NCBI GenBank assembly: GCA_025458365.1
Contig: JALOSP010000068.1
Span: 1 to 7,580 of the forward strand
DNA length: 7,580 bases
Direction: 5' to 3'
Source: Hyphomonadaceae bacterium
GTDB lineage: Bacteria > Pseudomonadota > Alphaproteobacteria > Caulobacterales > Aquidulcibacteraceae
Below are positions 1 through 5,990 of this stretch, piece by piece. Positions within the stretch are counted from its first letter, which is position 1. Every line of letters starts with the position of its first letter. The notes under the pieces are model-generated. The model saw only the letters and a program-made list of their open reading frames with translations, was not told where the DNA came from and made no database searches. Position numbers and translations under genes: made by a program.

Positions 1-235
1 CGGTCTTCAGGGCCGGATCGACACCGACCAGGAAGTCCGGATCGCGGGAAATCCGGTGGGTTTCGAGCGCATAGGTGGCAGCCAGCCGTGAGGCTTCGTC
101 GTTCAGGCCCTGGGCATCGTCAAACCGGCTGGCTTCGAACAGCGCTGCCTGACGCTCGGCGATATCGGCCAGGCGGCGGGTGAGAAGCGTGAGTTGATCG
201 ACCAGATCATTGGGGTCGTTGGCCATCAATGCCAT
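1..235 (-). CDS. flbY: FlbY-like flagellar protein (partial, C-terminus outside window)
   Basis: Third gene of the minus-strand flagellar operon, after flgI and cheL. Only the first 78 or so residues are inside the window. They begin MALMANDPNDLVDQL and continue as a charged, probably alpha-helical stretch with many Glu, Arg and Ala residues. This suits a small soluble FlgN/FlbY-type flagellar accessory protein rather than an enzyme. The ATG at 235 is preferred over the in-frame ATG at 226, because an AGGAG at 244-248 lies 8 nt upstream of the first and 17 nt upstream of the second. The gene starts 3 nt after the cheL stop, so the two are surely co-transcribed. The name rests mainly on position: in Caulobacter-type genomes flbY follows flgI and cheL, and the visible residues fit what I recall of that family. 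The molecular role is inferred only. An unrelated small flagellar protein remains possible. Confidence 0.6.
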   Translation of the reverse strand, partial: MALMANDPNDLVDQLTLLTRRLADIAERQAALFEASRFDDAQGLNDEASRLAATYALETHRISRDPDFLVGVDPALKT

Positions 236-238
236 GGG

Positions 239-589
239 TCAGGCTCCTTGCGCTGGGTTTTGGGGCACTTCCTGCATTTTCAACATCTCGCGGCGCACCG
301 CATCGGCAATGCCGATCCCGCCATTCGTCGCGAACGCCTTGCCGTATTCTTCCACCAGCATGGGGCGGAAGGCGCGCTCGCCCATGCCTCCGCCAAACGG
401 GGTGTCAGACAGGTCGATCTCGCTCATCATGAAGTTCAGCATCTGCTGGATCGTCATGGCCTCGAACTCGCGCGCGGTGCGGTCGATCTCCTGGGCATTC
501 ATGCGCGGCGCGCGCGACAGGGCATCGGCCCCGGCCAGCGGGCGGGTCAGGCTGGACAATTGGGCGGCATTGAGACTGGCGGTTTCCAT
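239..589 (-). CDS. cheL: Rod-binding protein, FlgJ N-terminal domain type (CheL)
   Basis: A protein of 116 residues carrying the rod-binding domain found at the N-terminus of enterobacterial FlgJ. It should act in the periplasm as a scaffold or cap for flagellar rod assembly. The diagnostic segment is around residues 38-50 (AREFEAMTIQQML), followed by the glycine-rich FGGGMGE at about 65-71 and the FRPMLVEEYGKA helix. The muramidase domain of full FlgJ is absent, which is normal in alphaproteobacteria, where this short form is annotated CheL. No obvious signal peptide is visible. It begins 12 nt after the flgI stop. A GAGGG overlapping that stop (599-603), 9 nt before the ATG, provides the ribosome binding site, so translation is probably coupled to flgI. 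The family call is firm; the 'chemotaxis' in the name is historical. Confidence 0.88.
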   Translation of the reverse strand: METASLNAAQLSSLTRPLAGADALSRAPRMNAQEIDRTAREFEAMTIQQMLNFMMSEIDLSDTPFGGGMGERAFRPMLVEEYGKAFATNGGIGIADAVRREMLKMQEVPQNPAQGA

Positions 590-601
590 GGCGTCTTGCC
601 C

Positions 602-1741
602 TCACATCACTTCGATTTCGGCTTGCAGCGCGCCCGATGCCTTCAGCGCCTGCAGGATCTGGATCAGGTCGCGCGGGTTGACGCCCAGCGCATTCAGACC
701 ATCCACCAGTTCGCGCAGCGGCACGCCGCCCTGGATCACGGTGAGGTCGCCACGGTCTTCTTCCACCCCCACTTCAGAGCGCGGCACCACCGTGGTTTCG
801 CCATTGGACAAGGGCGCCGGTTGCGACACCAGCGGGGTTTCCTGCACCGAGATCGTCAGATTGCCCTGCGCGACGGCCACGGTGGACACCCGAACATTGT
901 CGCCGATCACCACGATGCCGCTGCTTTCATCGACCACGATGCGGGCCGGATTGTCGGGGAAGACGCTCAACCGCTCGATCCGGCCGATCAATTCGACCAT
1001 GTCACCGGGGTAACCAACAGGACGCGACAGAACCACGGTCGAGGGGTTCTCGGCATAGGCGGCAGGCACATTGAGATTGCTGTTGATCGCCTGGGCGATG
1101 CGCCGTGCGGTGGTGAAATCGGGATTGCGCAGCGCCAGCCGCAACTCGGTCTGGGAGCCGATGTCGAAGCGCAGCTCGCGCTGGATGGTCGCCCCATTCG
1201 GGATGCGCCCATTGGTCGGCACGCCGCGCGAAATGCCAGAGCCGGAGGCCCCGCCAGCTGCAAAGCCGCCCACCGTCAGCTGCCCCTGCCCCACGGCATA
1301 GACCTCCAGATTGGCGCCTTTCAGCTCGGTCATCAGCAGGGTGCCGCCTTCCAGGCTGGTGCTGTCGCCCAGCGCCGAGACCGTGATGTCGATGCGCGAT
1401 CCCTGGGTGGCAAACGGCGGCAGATTGGCCGTGACGATCACGGCGGCCACGTTCTTCGACTGCAATTGCTGGTCACGGGTGTTGACCCCCAACCGTTCCA
1501 GCGTGGCTTCCAGCGTCTGGCGGGTAAACGGGCTGTTGCGCAGGCCGTCGCCGGTGCCCTGTAGGCCCACCACGATGCCATAGCCGATCAGCTGGTTGTC
1601 GCGCACGCCTTCGACATCGACCAGATCCTTGATCCGCGACTGCGCCCAGGCACCGGCAGGCACCGAGAGAACGCCAAGGGCGATCACGAACGCGGCAAGC
1701 ATTGCCCGGAGGAAACGGAAAGTTTGGGTGTGTGTGGTCAT
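602..1741 (-). CDS. flgI: Flagellar P-ring protein FlgI
   Basis: Encodes the P-ring subunit, which forms the periplasmic bushing around the flagellar rod at the peptidoglycan layer. The 379-residue product has a clear signal peptide: a basic n-region (RFLR), a hydrophobic core at about 14-28, and likely cleavage after AWA (residue 33). The mature N-terminus reads SRIKDLVDVEGVRDNQLIGY, the FlgI hallmark, followed by GIVVGLQGTGDG. The C-terminal VNPRDLIQILQALKASGALQAEIEVM region also fits the family, and the length is usual. The reading frame is open for 50 more codons upstream (ATG at 1891). The start at 1741 is chosen because it places the signal peptide at the N-terminus; no strong Shine-Dalgarno precedes it. 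It heads the flgI-cheL-flbY operon and is divergent from fliX. A sigma54-like element lies just upstream, so control by the FlbD/FliX checkpoint is inferred. Confidence 0.96.
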   Translation of the reverse strand: MTTHTQTFRFLRAMLAAFVIALGVLSVPAGAWAQSRIKDLVDVEGVRDNQLIGYGIVVGLQGTGDGLRNSPFTRQTLEATLERLGVNTRDQQLQSKNVAAVIVTANLPPFATQGSRIDITVSALGDSTSLEGGTLLMTELKGANLEVYAVGQGQLTVGGFAAGGASGSGISRGVPTNGRIPNGATIQRELRFDIGSQTELRLALRNPDFTTARRIAQAINSNLNVPAAYAENPSTVVLSRPVGYPGDMVELIGRIERLSVFPDNPARIVVDESSGIVVIGDNVRVSTVAVAQGNLTISVQETPLVSQPAPLSNGETTVVPRSEVGVEEDRGDLTVIQGGVPLRELVDGLNALGVNPRDLIQILQALKASGALQAEIEVM

Positions 1742-1755
1742 GGTGAACAGGACTT

Positions 1756-1770
1756 GCGAAATCCATGCCG
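1756..1770 (-). promoter_or_regulatory. Candidate sigma54 (-24/-12) promoter for flgI
   Basis: Read on the minus strand this is CGGCATG-N4-TCGC. It compares with the sigma54 consensus TGGCACG-N4-TTGC and keeps the essential GG and GC dinucleotides at the required 10-bp separation. In Caulobacter-type flagellar hierarchies the P-ring genes are sigma54 dependent, which makes the site plausible. The problem is position: a transcript starting 12 nt downstream of the GC would begin only 3-4 nt before the annotated flgI start, leaving almost no leader. The match could be chance in GC-rich DNA. Confidence 0.35.
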
Positions 1771-1850
1771 CCGAAGCGATCCCACGGTTGCGGCTCAATA
1801 CATTGTTTTCATATGATATTGGCAAGCCGTTGGGCTTTGTCGGCCATCCA

Positions 1851-1880
1851 CTGCCCGGCAGTTTTTTCCTGCTGCCCGAC
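1851..1880. repeat. 9-bp direct repeat pair in the flgI-fliX control region
   Basis: CTGCCCGGC (1851-1859) and CTGCCCGAC (1872-1880) match at 8 of 9 positions and are 21 bp apart start to start, about two helical turns. A run of six T residues lies between them. The inner bases also form GGCAG/CTGCC as a 5-bp inverted repeat. The pair is about 90 bp upstream of the sigma54-like element of flgI. That is a usual distance for binding of an NtrC-type enhancer protein such as FlbD. I do not recall the FlbD consensus well enough to claim a match. Confidence 0.3.
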
Positions 1881-1910
1881 ACCGCGCGCACGTGCCGGGG
1901 ATTGTCCCGA

Positions 1911-1927
1911 TTTACCGGGCCTTAACC
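1911..1927 (+). promoter_or_regulatory. Candidate CtrA binding box upstream of fliX
   Basis: TTTACC-N5-TTAACC differs from the CtrA consensus TTAACC/TTAA-N7-TTAA at a single base, and the 7-bp spacing between the TTWA halves is exact. CtrA is the master cell-cycle regulator of alphaproteobacteria and drives class II flagellar genes, the class to which fliX belongs in Caulobacter. The second half-site ends 23 nt before the fliX ATG. If CtrA acts at a -35 position here, the transcript would start at or very close to the ATG. That would agree with the lack of a Shine-Dalgarno sequence before fliX. Confidence 0.55.
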
Positions 1928-1950
1928 ACGATCGTGGCCATGATAAGCAC

Positions 1951-2370
1951 ATGCGCATCGAAGGCCCCAACGCAACCAATGCACCCATCGCCTCTCGTGG
2001 CAGTGGACGCACAGCTGCGACCGGATTTACGCTGCCCACTTTTGGTGCAACCACGGCGGCCCCGGTCAATCCAGCCCCCGCCATGGCCGGCATCGCCGGG
2101 GTCGGTGCGCTGCTGGCCGCGCAATATGAAGACGACATCACCGAAAAGCGCCGACGGGCGCGGCGCCGGGCCGATGATCTTCTGGACCAGCTTGACGGGA
2201 TCAAGCTGGCCACCCTGCAAGGCACAGTGACCCGGATGGACGTGGCGCGCCTGTCGCAGAGCCTGCGCGATGTGCGCGATCAGGTTGACGATCCGGAACT
2301 GGAAAGCATCCTCGACGCCATCGAATTGCGCGCCGAAGTCGAACTGGCCAAGCTCGAACAATTGATGTGA
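1951..2370 (+). CDS. fliX: Flagellar assembly regulator FliX
   Basis: A protein of 139 residues matching the FliX family in length and layout. In Caulobacter, FliX is a membrane-associated factor that binds the sigma54 activator FlbD. It couples completion of early flagellar structures to transcription of the later rod, ring, hook and filament genes. The N-terminal 45 residues are a flexible Ala/Pro/Thr-rich stretch. They are followed by a conserved helical region: a GALLAAQ segment near 52-58, a very basic KRRRARRRADDLLDQLD (about 66-82), and the C-terminal DDPELESILDAIELRAEVELAKLEQL. The frame is open upstream to an ATG at 1765. The start at 1951 is chosen because the added 62 residues would be Cys/His/Arg-rich and unlike FliX. 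No Shine-Dalgarno sequence precedes this ATG, so a short-leader or leaderless message is possible. The gene is divergent from flgI, as in Caulobacter. The gene after it is not flagellar. Confidence 0.9.
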   Translation: MRIEGPNATNAPIASRGSGRTAATGFTLPTFGATTAAPVNPAPAMAGIAGVGALLAAQYEDDITEKRRRARRRADDLLDQLDGIKLATLQGTVTRMDVARLSQSLRDVRDQVDDPELESILDAIELRAEVELAKLEQLM

Positions 2371-2379
2371 GGCACATCA
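2363..2379. repeat. Perfect 7-bp inverted repeat spanning the fliX stop codon
   Basis: TGATGTG and CACATCA pair perfectly around a 3-base AGG loop, with the fliX TGA stop lying partly in the stem and loop. There is no T-run after it and the stem is only moderately GC-rich, so it is a poor intrinsic terminator. It may be a short mRNA hairpin at the 3' end of fliX or a dimeric protein-binding site ahead of the acyl-CoA dehydrogenase genes. A weaker palindrome, CACAA-CA-TTGTG, follows at 2423-2434. The 106-bp space between fliX and the next gene holds nothing else recognisable. Confidence 0.35.
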
Positions 2380-2476
2380 CAGGACGCGCCTTTCACCGCT
2401 TGCAAGCCCCGGCCTTCCGCGCCACAACATTGTGACAACGTCCGGCATCAAGACCGGGTTTGCTCGGGAGTACCCC

Positions 2477-3667
2477 ATGTCCGATCTCGACGCGTTTCGC
2501 GCGGAAACCCGCGCCTGGCTGGAGGCCAATTGCCCGGCTTCGATGCGCACCCCGATGCCCGACCGTGAAGTGGTCTGGGGCGGTCGCAATCCGCACTTTT
2601 CCAACCCCGACAGCAAGGTCTGGCTGGAAGCCATGGCGTCGCGTGGCTGGACCGCTCCTCTGTGGCCCAAGGCCTATGGCGGTGGCGGGCTGAGCAATGC
2701 TCAAAACGCCGTGCTGCAAGACGAGTTGAAGCGGATCAAGGCCCGCCCGGCGATCCTGTCGTTCGGCATCTGGATGTTTGGCCCGGTCATCCTGGAATAT
2801 GGCACCGAGGAACAGAAGCTGACCTATCTGCCCGACATGGTGCACGGTCGCACCTGGTGGTGTCAGGGCTATTCGGAGCCGGGTGCAGGCTCTGATCTGG
2901 CGGGCTTGCAGACACGGGCGGTCGATGATGGTGACGCCTTCATCGTCAACGGTCAGAAGGTCTGGACGAGCTATGCCAACCACGCCGACTGGATGCTGTG
3001 TCTGGTGCGCACCAACCCGGATGCGCCCAAGCATGAAGGCATTTCAGTGCTGCTGTTCGATATGAAGACACCGGGTGTCGAAGTCCGCCCGATCAAGCTG
3101 ATCTCGGGCGCCTCGCCATTCTGCGAGACCTTCCTGACCGACGTGCGGGTGCCGAAGCCCCAGATGCTCGGCACGCTGAACAAGGGCTGGGATGTGGCCA
3201 AGCGCATCCTGCAGTACGAGCGCACCAATATCTCGGCGTCCGGCTTTGGTGGTGGTGCAGGCCTTGAACTGGTGGCGGCGGCCAAGGAGCAAATCGGGCT
3301 GGTCGATGGTGTGCTGGCTGACCGCGATCTGCGCTCACGCATCACCCGGCAGAAAATGTATGAGCGCGCCTTCAACCTGTCGATGAAGCGCGCAGCCGAC
3401 GAGGCCAAGGCCGGTGGCGAAGTCTCCCACTATGCCAGCGTGCTGAAGATCGCCGCAGCCAAGCTCAACCAGGACAAGACTGAACTGATGGTCGAGGCGC
3501 TTGGTATGGATGGTCTGGGCTGGGAAGGTGACGGCTATGACGCCGGAGCCTTGAAGGCGACCCGCGACTGGCTGCGCGCCAAGGCCAATTCGATCGAGGG
3601 CGGCACCTCGGAAGTCAATCTCAACATCGTGGCAAAGCGCGTGCTTGGCCTGCGCGATCATCAGTAG
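2477..3667 (+). CDS. Acyl-CoA dehydrogenase, larger (probably catalytic) subunit
   Basis: A flavoprotein of 396 residues that oxidises an acyl-CoA to the 2,3-enoyl-CoA and passes electrons to ETF. An N-terminal helical domain (about 1-125) includes WPKAYGGGGLS at 63-73. The middle beta domain has the FAD/substrate motif YSEPGAGSDLAGL (132-144) and GQKVWTSYA (159-167). The C-terminal helical domain ends SIEGGTSEVNLNIVAKRVLGL (372-392). At the position of the classic medium-chain catalytic Glu there is Gly in GGT. E248 in QYER aligns with the alternative base used by isovaleryl- and long-chain enzymes; E374 is one residue from the classic site. The start at 2477 has GGGAG 6 nt upstream. The frame stays open to a GTG at 2432, which lacks such support. 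The next gene starts 9 nt later, implying one operon and a two-subunit enzyme. The substrate cannot be read from sequence; branched, aromatic or steroid side-chain acyl-CoAs are possible. Confidence 0.93.
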   Translation: MSDLDAFRAETRAWLEANCPASMRTPMPDREVVWGGRNPHFSNPDSKVWLEAMASRGWTAPLWPKAYGGGGLSNAQNAVLQDELKRIKARPAILSFGIWMFGPVILEYGTEEQKLTYLPDMVHGRTWWCQGYSEPGAGSDLAGLQTRAVDDGDAFIVNGQKVWTSYANHADWMLCLVRTNPDAPKHEGISVLLFDMKTPGVEVRPIKLISGASPFCETFLTDVRVPKPQMLGTLNKGWDVAKRILQYERTNISASGFGGGAGLELVAAAKEQIGLVDGVLADRDLRSRITRQKMYERAFNLSMKRAADEAKAGGEVSHYASVLKIAAAKLNQDKTELMVEALGMDGLGWEGDGYDAGALKATRDWLRAKANSIEGGTSEVNLNIVAKRVLGLRDHQ

Positions 3668-3676
3668 GGATTCTCC

Positions 3677-4762
3677 ATGTCATTCGCACTTGATGAGGAC
3701 CTCACCCTCCTGAAAGACACTGCAGACGGGTTCTTTTCAGAAAGAGCCCCCGTCAGCGCGTTCCGGGCGATGCGTGATGCGGGCGCCACATTTGACGAAG
3801 GCCTGGCCGGTGAAATCGCCGCGCTCGGCCTGACGGCAGCGCTTCTGCCCGAAGCAGCAGGCGGCTCTGGGATGGGGTTTCGCGCGGTCGGGCTCGCACT
3901 GGAGGCTGAAGGCCGCACGCTGGCGGTGTCCCCCTTGCTCCAAACCGGAATGATCGGGGCCGGCGCGCTCAAACTGTTCGGCACCCCAGACCAGCAGGCC
4001 CACTACGGCGCCGGACTGGCCGATGGCTCCATCCGGTTTGCGCTGGCGATCGATGAAGGCCCGCGCCACGATCCGCGCCGCTGCGAAACCGTGCTGGTCA
4101 ACGGTGCCGTGACCGGTACCAAGATGTTCGTGCAAGACGGCGGCTCGGCCACGCATCTCTTGGTAGCTGCGCGCGACGCCGGGGCGGACGTGCTTGCCGT
4201 CGTTCCAGCCGATGCTTCAGGGGTCAGCCGGACAGCCCGCACCACAGTCGACCATCGCGACTGTGCAGACGTGATCTTTGACGTCGCGGTAGCCGAAGCG
4301 ATCCTGCCGCTAGGCGATGACGGGCTGGAGGGGCTGCTGGATGTGGCCCGCGCCGGGGTGGCAGCGCAAATGCTGGGCGTCATGGGCGGCGCGTTCGACA
4401 TGACGAACGACTATCTGAAGACCCGCACCCAATTCGGCCAGCTGATCGGCAGCTTCCAAGGCCTGCAACACCGAGCCGCCGCGATGCTGGTGGAGATGGA
4501 ACTGACCCGGTCGTGTGTGATTGCGGCCCTGCTGGCATTGGACAGCGGCAAGGATGCACGCGAAGCCGTCAGCATTGCCAAGGCGCGAGCTGGCGACACG
4601 TTGCAGCTTGTCACCAACGAGACCATCCAGTTTCATGGCGGCATTGGCATGACCGACGCGCATGACAGCGGGTTCTACATCAAGCGGGCACGGGTGCTGG
4701 AGGCTCTGTATGGCAATGCGGCATTTCACAGGGACAGATACGCGCGCCTCAACGGTTATTGA
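3677..4762 (+). CDS. Acyl-CoA dehydrogenase-like, smaller (probably non-catalytic) subunit
   Basis: A protein of 361 residues with the acyl-CoA dehydrogenase fold but shorter and more divergent than the preceding gene. Recognisable parts are LLPEAAGGSGMGF (56-68), the C-terminal domain TRTQFGQLIGSFQGLQHRAA (249-268), which normally helps bind FAD across the subunit interface, and IQFHGGIGMTDAHD (317-330). The middle beta domain is reduced and lacks the usual SEPxxGSD motif; the equivalent region reads AIDEGPRHDP. No Glu is seen at either catalytic position: helix G has DVARAG (222-227), and the C-terminus has LEALYGNAAFHRD. This pattern is known from the second subunit of heteromeric alpha2beta2 acyl-CoA dehydrogenases of actinobacteria and proteobacteria, such as the FadE/ChsE pairs. 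An AGGGA overlapping the previous stop (3666-3670) serves as ribosome binding site. Pairing with the upstream gene is inferred from position and complementary motifs. Confidence 0.9.
   Translation: MSFALDEDLTLLKDTADGFFSERAPVSAFRAMRDAGATFDEGLAGEIAALGLTAALLPEAAGGSGMGFRAVGLALEAEGRTLAVSPLLQTGMIGAGALKLFGTPDQQAHYGAGLADGSIRFALAIDEGPRHDPRRCETVLVNGAVTGTKMFVQDGGSATHLLVAARDAGADVLAVVPADASGVSRTARTTVDHRDCADVIFDVAVAEAILPLGDDGLEGLLDVARAGVAAQMLGVMGGAFDMTNDYLKTRTQFGQLIGSFQGLQHRAAAMLVEMELTRSCVIAALLALDSGKDAREAVSIAKARAGDTLQLVTNETIQFHGGIGMTDAHDSGFYIKRARVLEALYGNAAFHRDRYARLNGY
4699..4703 (+). promoter_or_regulatory. Shine-Dalgarno GGAGG inside the dehydrogenase gene that sets the DUF1311 start
   Basis: GGAGG lies 6 nt before the ATG at 4710, all within the last 64 bases of the small dehydrogenase subunit gene. 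No ATG, GTG or TTG codon occurs in the DUF1311 frame between 4716 and its signal peptide, so the start must lie inside the preceding gene. This site picks 4710 over 4662 and 4716. Confidence 0.6.
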
Positions 4763-5285
4763 GCCCCGTGCGGCTAACGGGCGGTTCTGGCGGGCCGTTC
4801 TGGCCGCGCTGCTGGTCGGGCTAGCCGCGCCGGTGACAGCTTCGGCACAAACCACCGCGCGCAATGTTGTCGATGATGAAACCTTCCCGACCGACAGCGA
4901 TGTTGACGCGATCAATGCATGCCTGAACACCAGTACACCCGGATTCAACCCGGCGGTGTGCATTGGCGACATCTCGGGCGATTGCATGGCGGTCAGCGGC
5001 AATGACACCACGGTCGGGATGCTGCACTGCCTGGCCCGTGAAAAGGCGGCGTGGGAGGTGATCTTGAACCTGTCTTACCGCCAGACGCTCGACGGGCTTG
5101 ATCCGGCGGGCGCACGGGCCCTGCGCAACGCCCAACGGCGTTGGCTGGAAACACGGCGGGCCGATCTGGCAGTGTATGCCACCCACCGTGACGGCTCGAT
5201 CCACCTGCTGAACGCGGCCAGTTACGACCTGACCTTCACCGCCCAGCGCGCGATACACCTGCAATGGGTGGCCGATGGGGGCTGA
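4710..5285 (+). CDS. Secreted DUF1311 / LprI-type protein with degenerate cysteines
   Basis: A protein of 191 residues. After a long 28-residue n-region comes a hydrophobic core (AVLAALLVGLAAPVTASA, 29-46) with likely cleavage after ASA, so export to the periplasm is expected. The mature part has C71, C84, C92 and C107 followed by the DUF1311/LprI signature: ILNLSYRQTL (118-127) and ALRNAQRRWLETRRADL (137-153). Members of this family include lysozyme inhibitors such as mycobacterial LprI; many others have no known role. The family usually has a Cys after the RD motif and another in the last helix. Here the corresponding places read ADLAVY (151-156) and AASYDLT (169-175), so both are gone while the four upstream cysteines remain. 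It overlaps the dehydrogenase gene by 53 nt and is probably translated from its message, though a metabolic link is doubtful. The start is moderately certain. Confidence 0.78.
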   Translation: MAMRHFTGTDTRASTVIEPRAANGRFWRAVLAALLVGLAAPVTASAQTTARNVVDDETFPTDSDVDAINACLNTSTPGFNPAVCIGDISGDCMAVSGNDTTVGMLHCLAREKAAWEVILNLSYRQTLDGLDPAGARALRNAQRRWLETRRADLAVYATHRDGSIHLLNAASYDLTFTAQRAIHLQWVADGG

Positions 5286-5990
5286 TCATCCGGCCACATC
5301 CGGTGCATTGCGCCAGACCCACCAGCTGTAGCCTGTGCTGATCGCGGCAGCGGCCAATACTGGAACGATATTTGCGATGACCAGCATCCGGGCATCGAGC
5401 AACGTGGCAGCGGCCAGCCCTGTCAACCCGGCCAGCATGAACAGGACACCTGCCAGCCTGTGGGTCTTCTGCCACGTGACCGCACTGGTCAGTGTCCACC
5501 GGGTTCGAACCCCGATCGTGAAGTTTGGCCGTGTCTTGGGCAGATAATTGCCCAGCACAACCAGCATGCCCGACACGGCCACCATGACAAGACGCAAGAA
5601 TCCTTCTGACGACATGTCCGGTGTGCCCGCATTCCCCACCATCTGCACAGCCATGCCGAGTGTCACCACCAGCATCACGATCAACATGGCGATCCATGTC
5701 ATGAGGAAAGCCTTGGCGCTCGCCTCCAATCCGCCTTTCTTGGGCTCAGCCCGGGTCATCGCCCAGAATACGGCACAGACAACCACCGTGATGGCTGGCA
5801 TCAAGGCGAGCCCCCCCAAAGCATCGCCCCGGTCGCCAAACCGGTCGGCCACGCCATCCAGGTTCCAATGGAGGGGAATCACAGAGCCCTCCGGGATCTC
5901 CGCAGACGCCCAGACCACCGCCCCGACCATCACGGTCACCGCCGCGATACTGGCCACCGCACCCAGATGGCGAACCCGTTCCATGCTCAT
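5286..5990 (-). CDS. sdpI: SdpI-family integral membrane protein (DUF1648 + SdpI domains)
   Basis: A membrane protein of 234 residues with six or so hydrophobic segments (about 9-29, 57-78, 94-117, 131-149, 177-198 and 202-225). The DUF1648 signature IPLHWNLDGVADRFG (38-52) lies after the first segment. The SdpI signature GNYLPKTRPNFTIGVRTRW (147-165), continuing through WQKTHRLAG, precedes the fifth. In Bacillus subtilis SdpI gives immunity to the SDP killing peptide and sequesters the repressor SdpR at the membrane when the toxin is present. No sdpC-like toxin gene is visible here, so a sensor or immunity role against an outside peptide, or a cell-envelope stress role, is only inferred. Its ATG overlaps the sdpR stop (ATGA), and AGGGGAAGTGCC before the ATG gives a strong ribosome binding site. 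The gene ends immediately at the stop of the converging DUF1311 gene. Confidence 0.88.
   Translation of the reverse strand: MSMERVRHLGAVASIAAVTVMVGAVVWASAEIPEGSVIPLHWNLDGVADRFGDRGDALGGLALMPAITVVVCAVFWAMTRAEPKKGGLEASAKAFLMTWIAMLIVMLVVTLGMAVQMVGNAGTPDMSSEGFLRLVMVAVSGMLVVLGNYLPKTRPNFTIGVRTRWTLTSAVTWQKTHRLAGVLFMLAGLTGLAAATLLDARMLVIANIVPVLAAAAISTGYSWWVWRNAPDVAG

Noticed and set aside
194..1564. 456-codon open frame on the plus strand opposite flgI and cheL
   Set aside because: The product is a His/Gln/Arg-rich string with no domain, mirroring codon bias of the well-identified flgI and cheL genes on the other strand.
1820..1835. TGGCA-like sequence on the plus strand as a sigma54 promoter for fliX
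   Set aside because: TGGCAAG is followed by TTGGGC with spacing off by one and no GC at the required place; fliX is also expected to be CtrA rather than sigma54 controlled.
1862..1867. Run of six T residues as part of an intrinsic terminator
   Set aside because: No GC-rich stem precedes it in the needed position and it lies between two divergent genes where no terminator is expected.
1742..1891. 50-codon N-terminal extension of flgI to an ATG at 1891
   Set aside because: It would put the signal peptide internally and run through the intergenic control region; the start at 1741 gives a normal FlgI.
1765..1950. 62-codon upstream extension of fliX
   Set aside because: Composition is unlike FliX and it would cover the divergent promoter region; the family length fits the start at 1951.
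2393..3034. 213-codon minus-strand frame opposite the first acyl-CoA dehydrogenase
   Set aside because: Shadow frame with no recognisable domain; the plus-strand gene is unambiguous.
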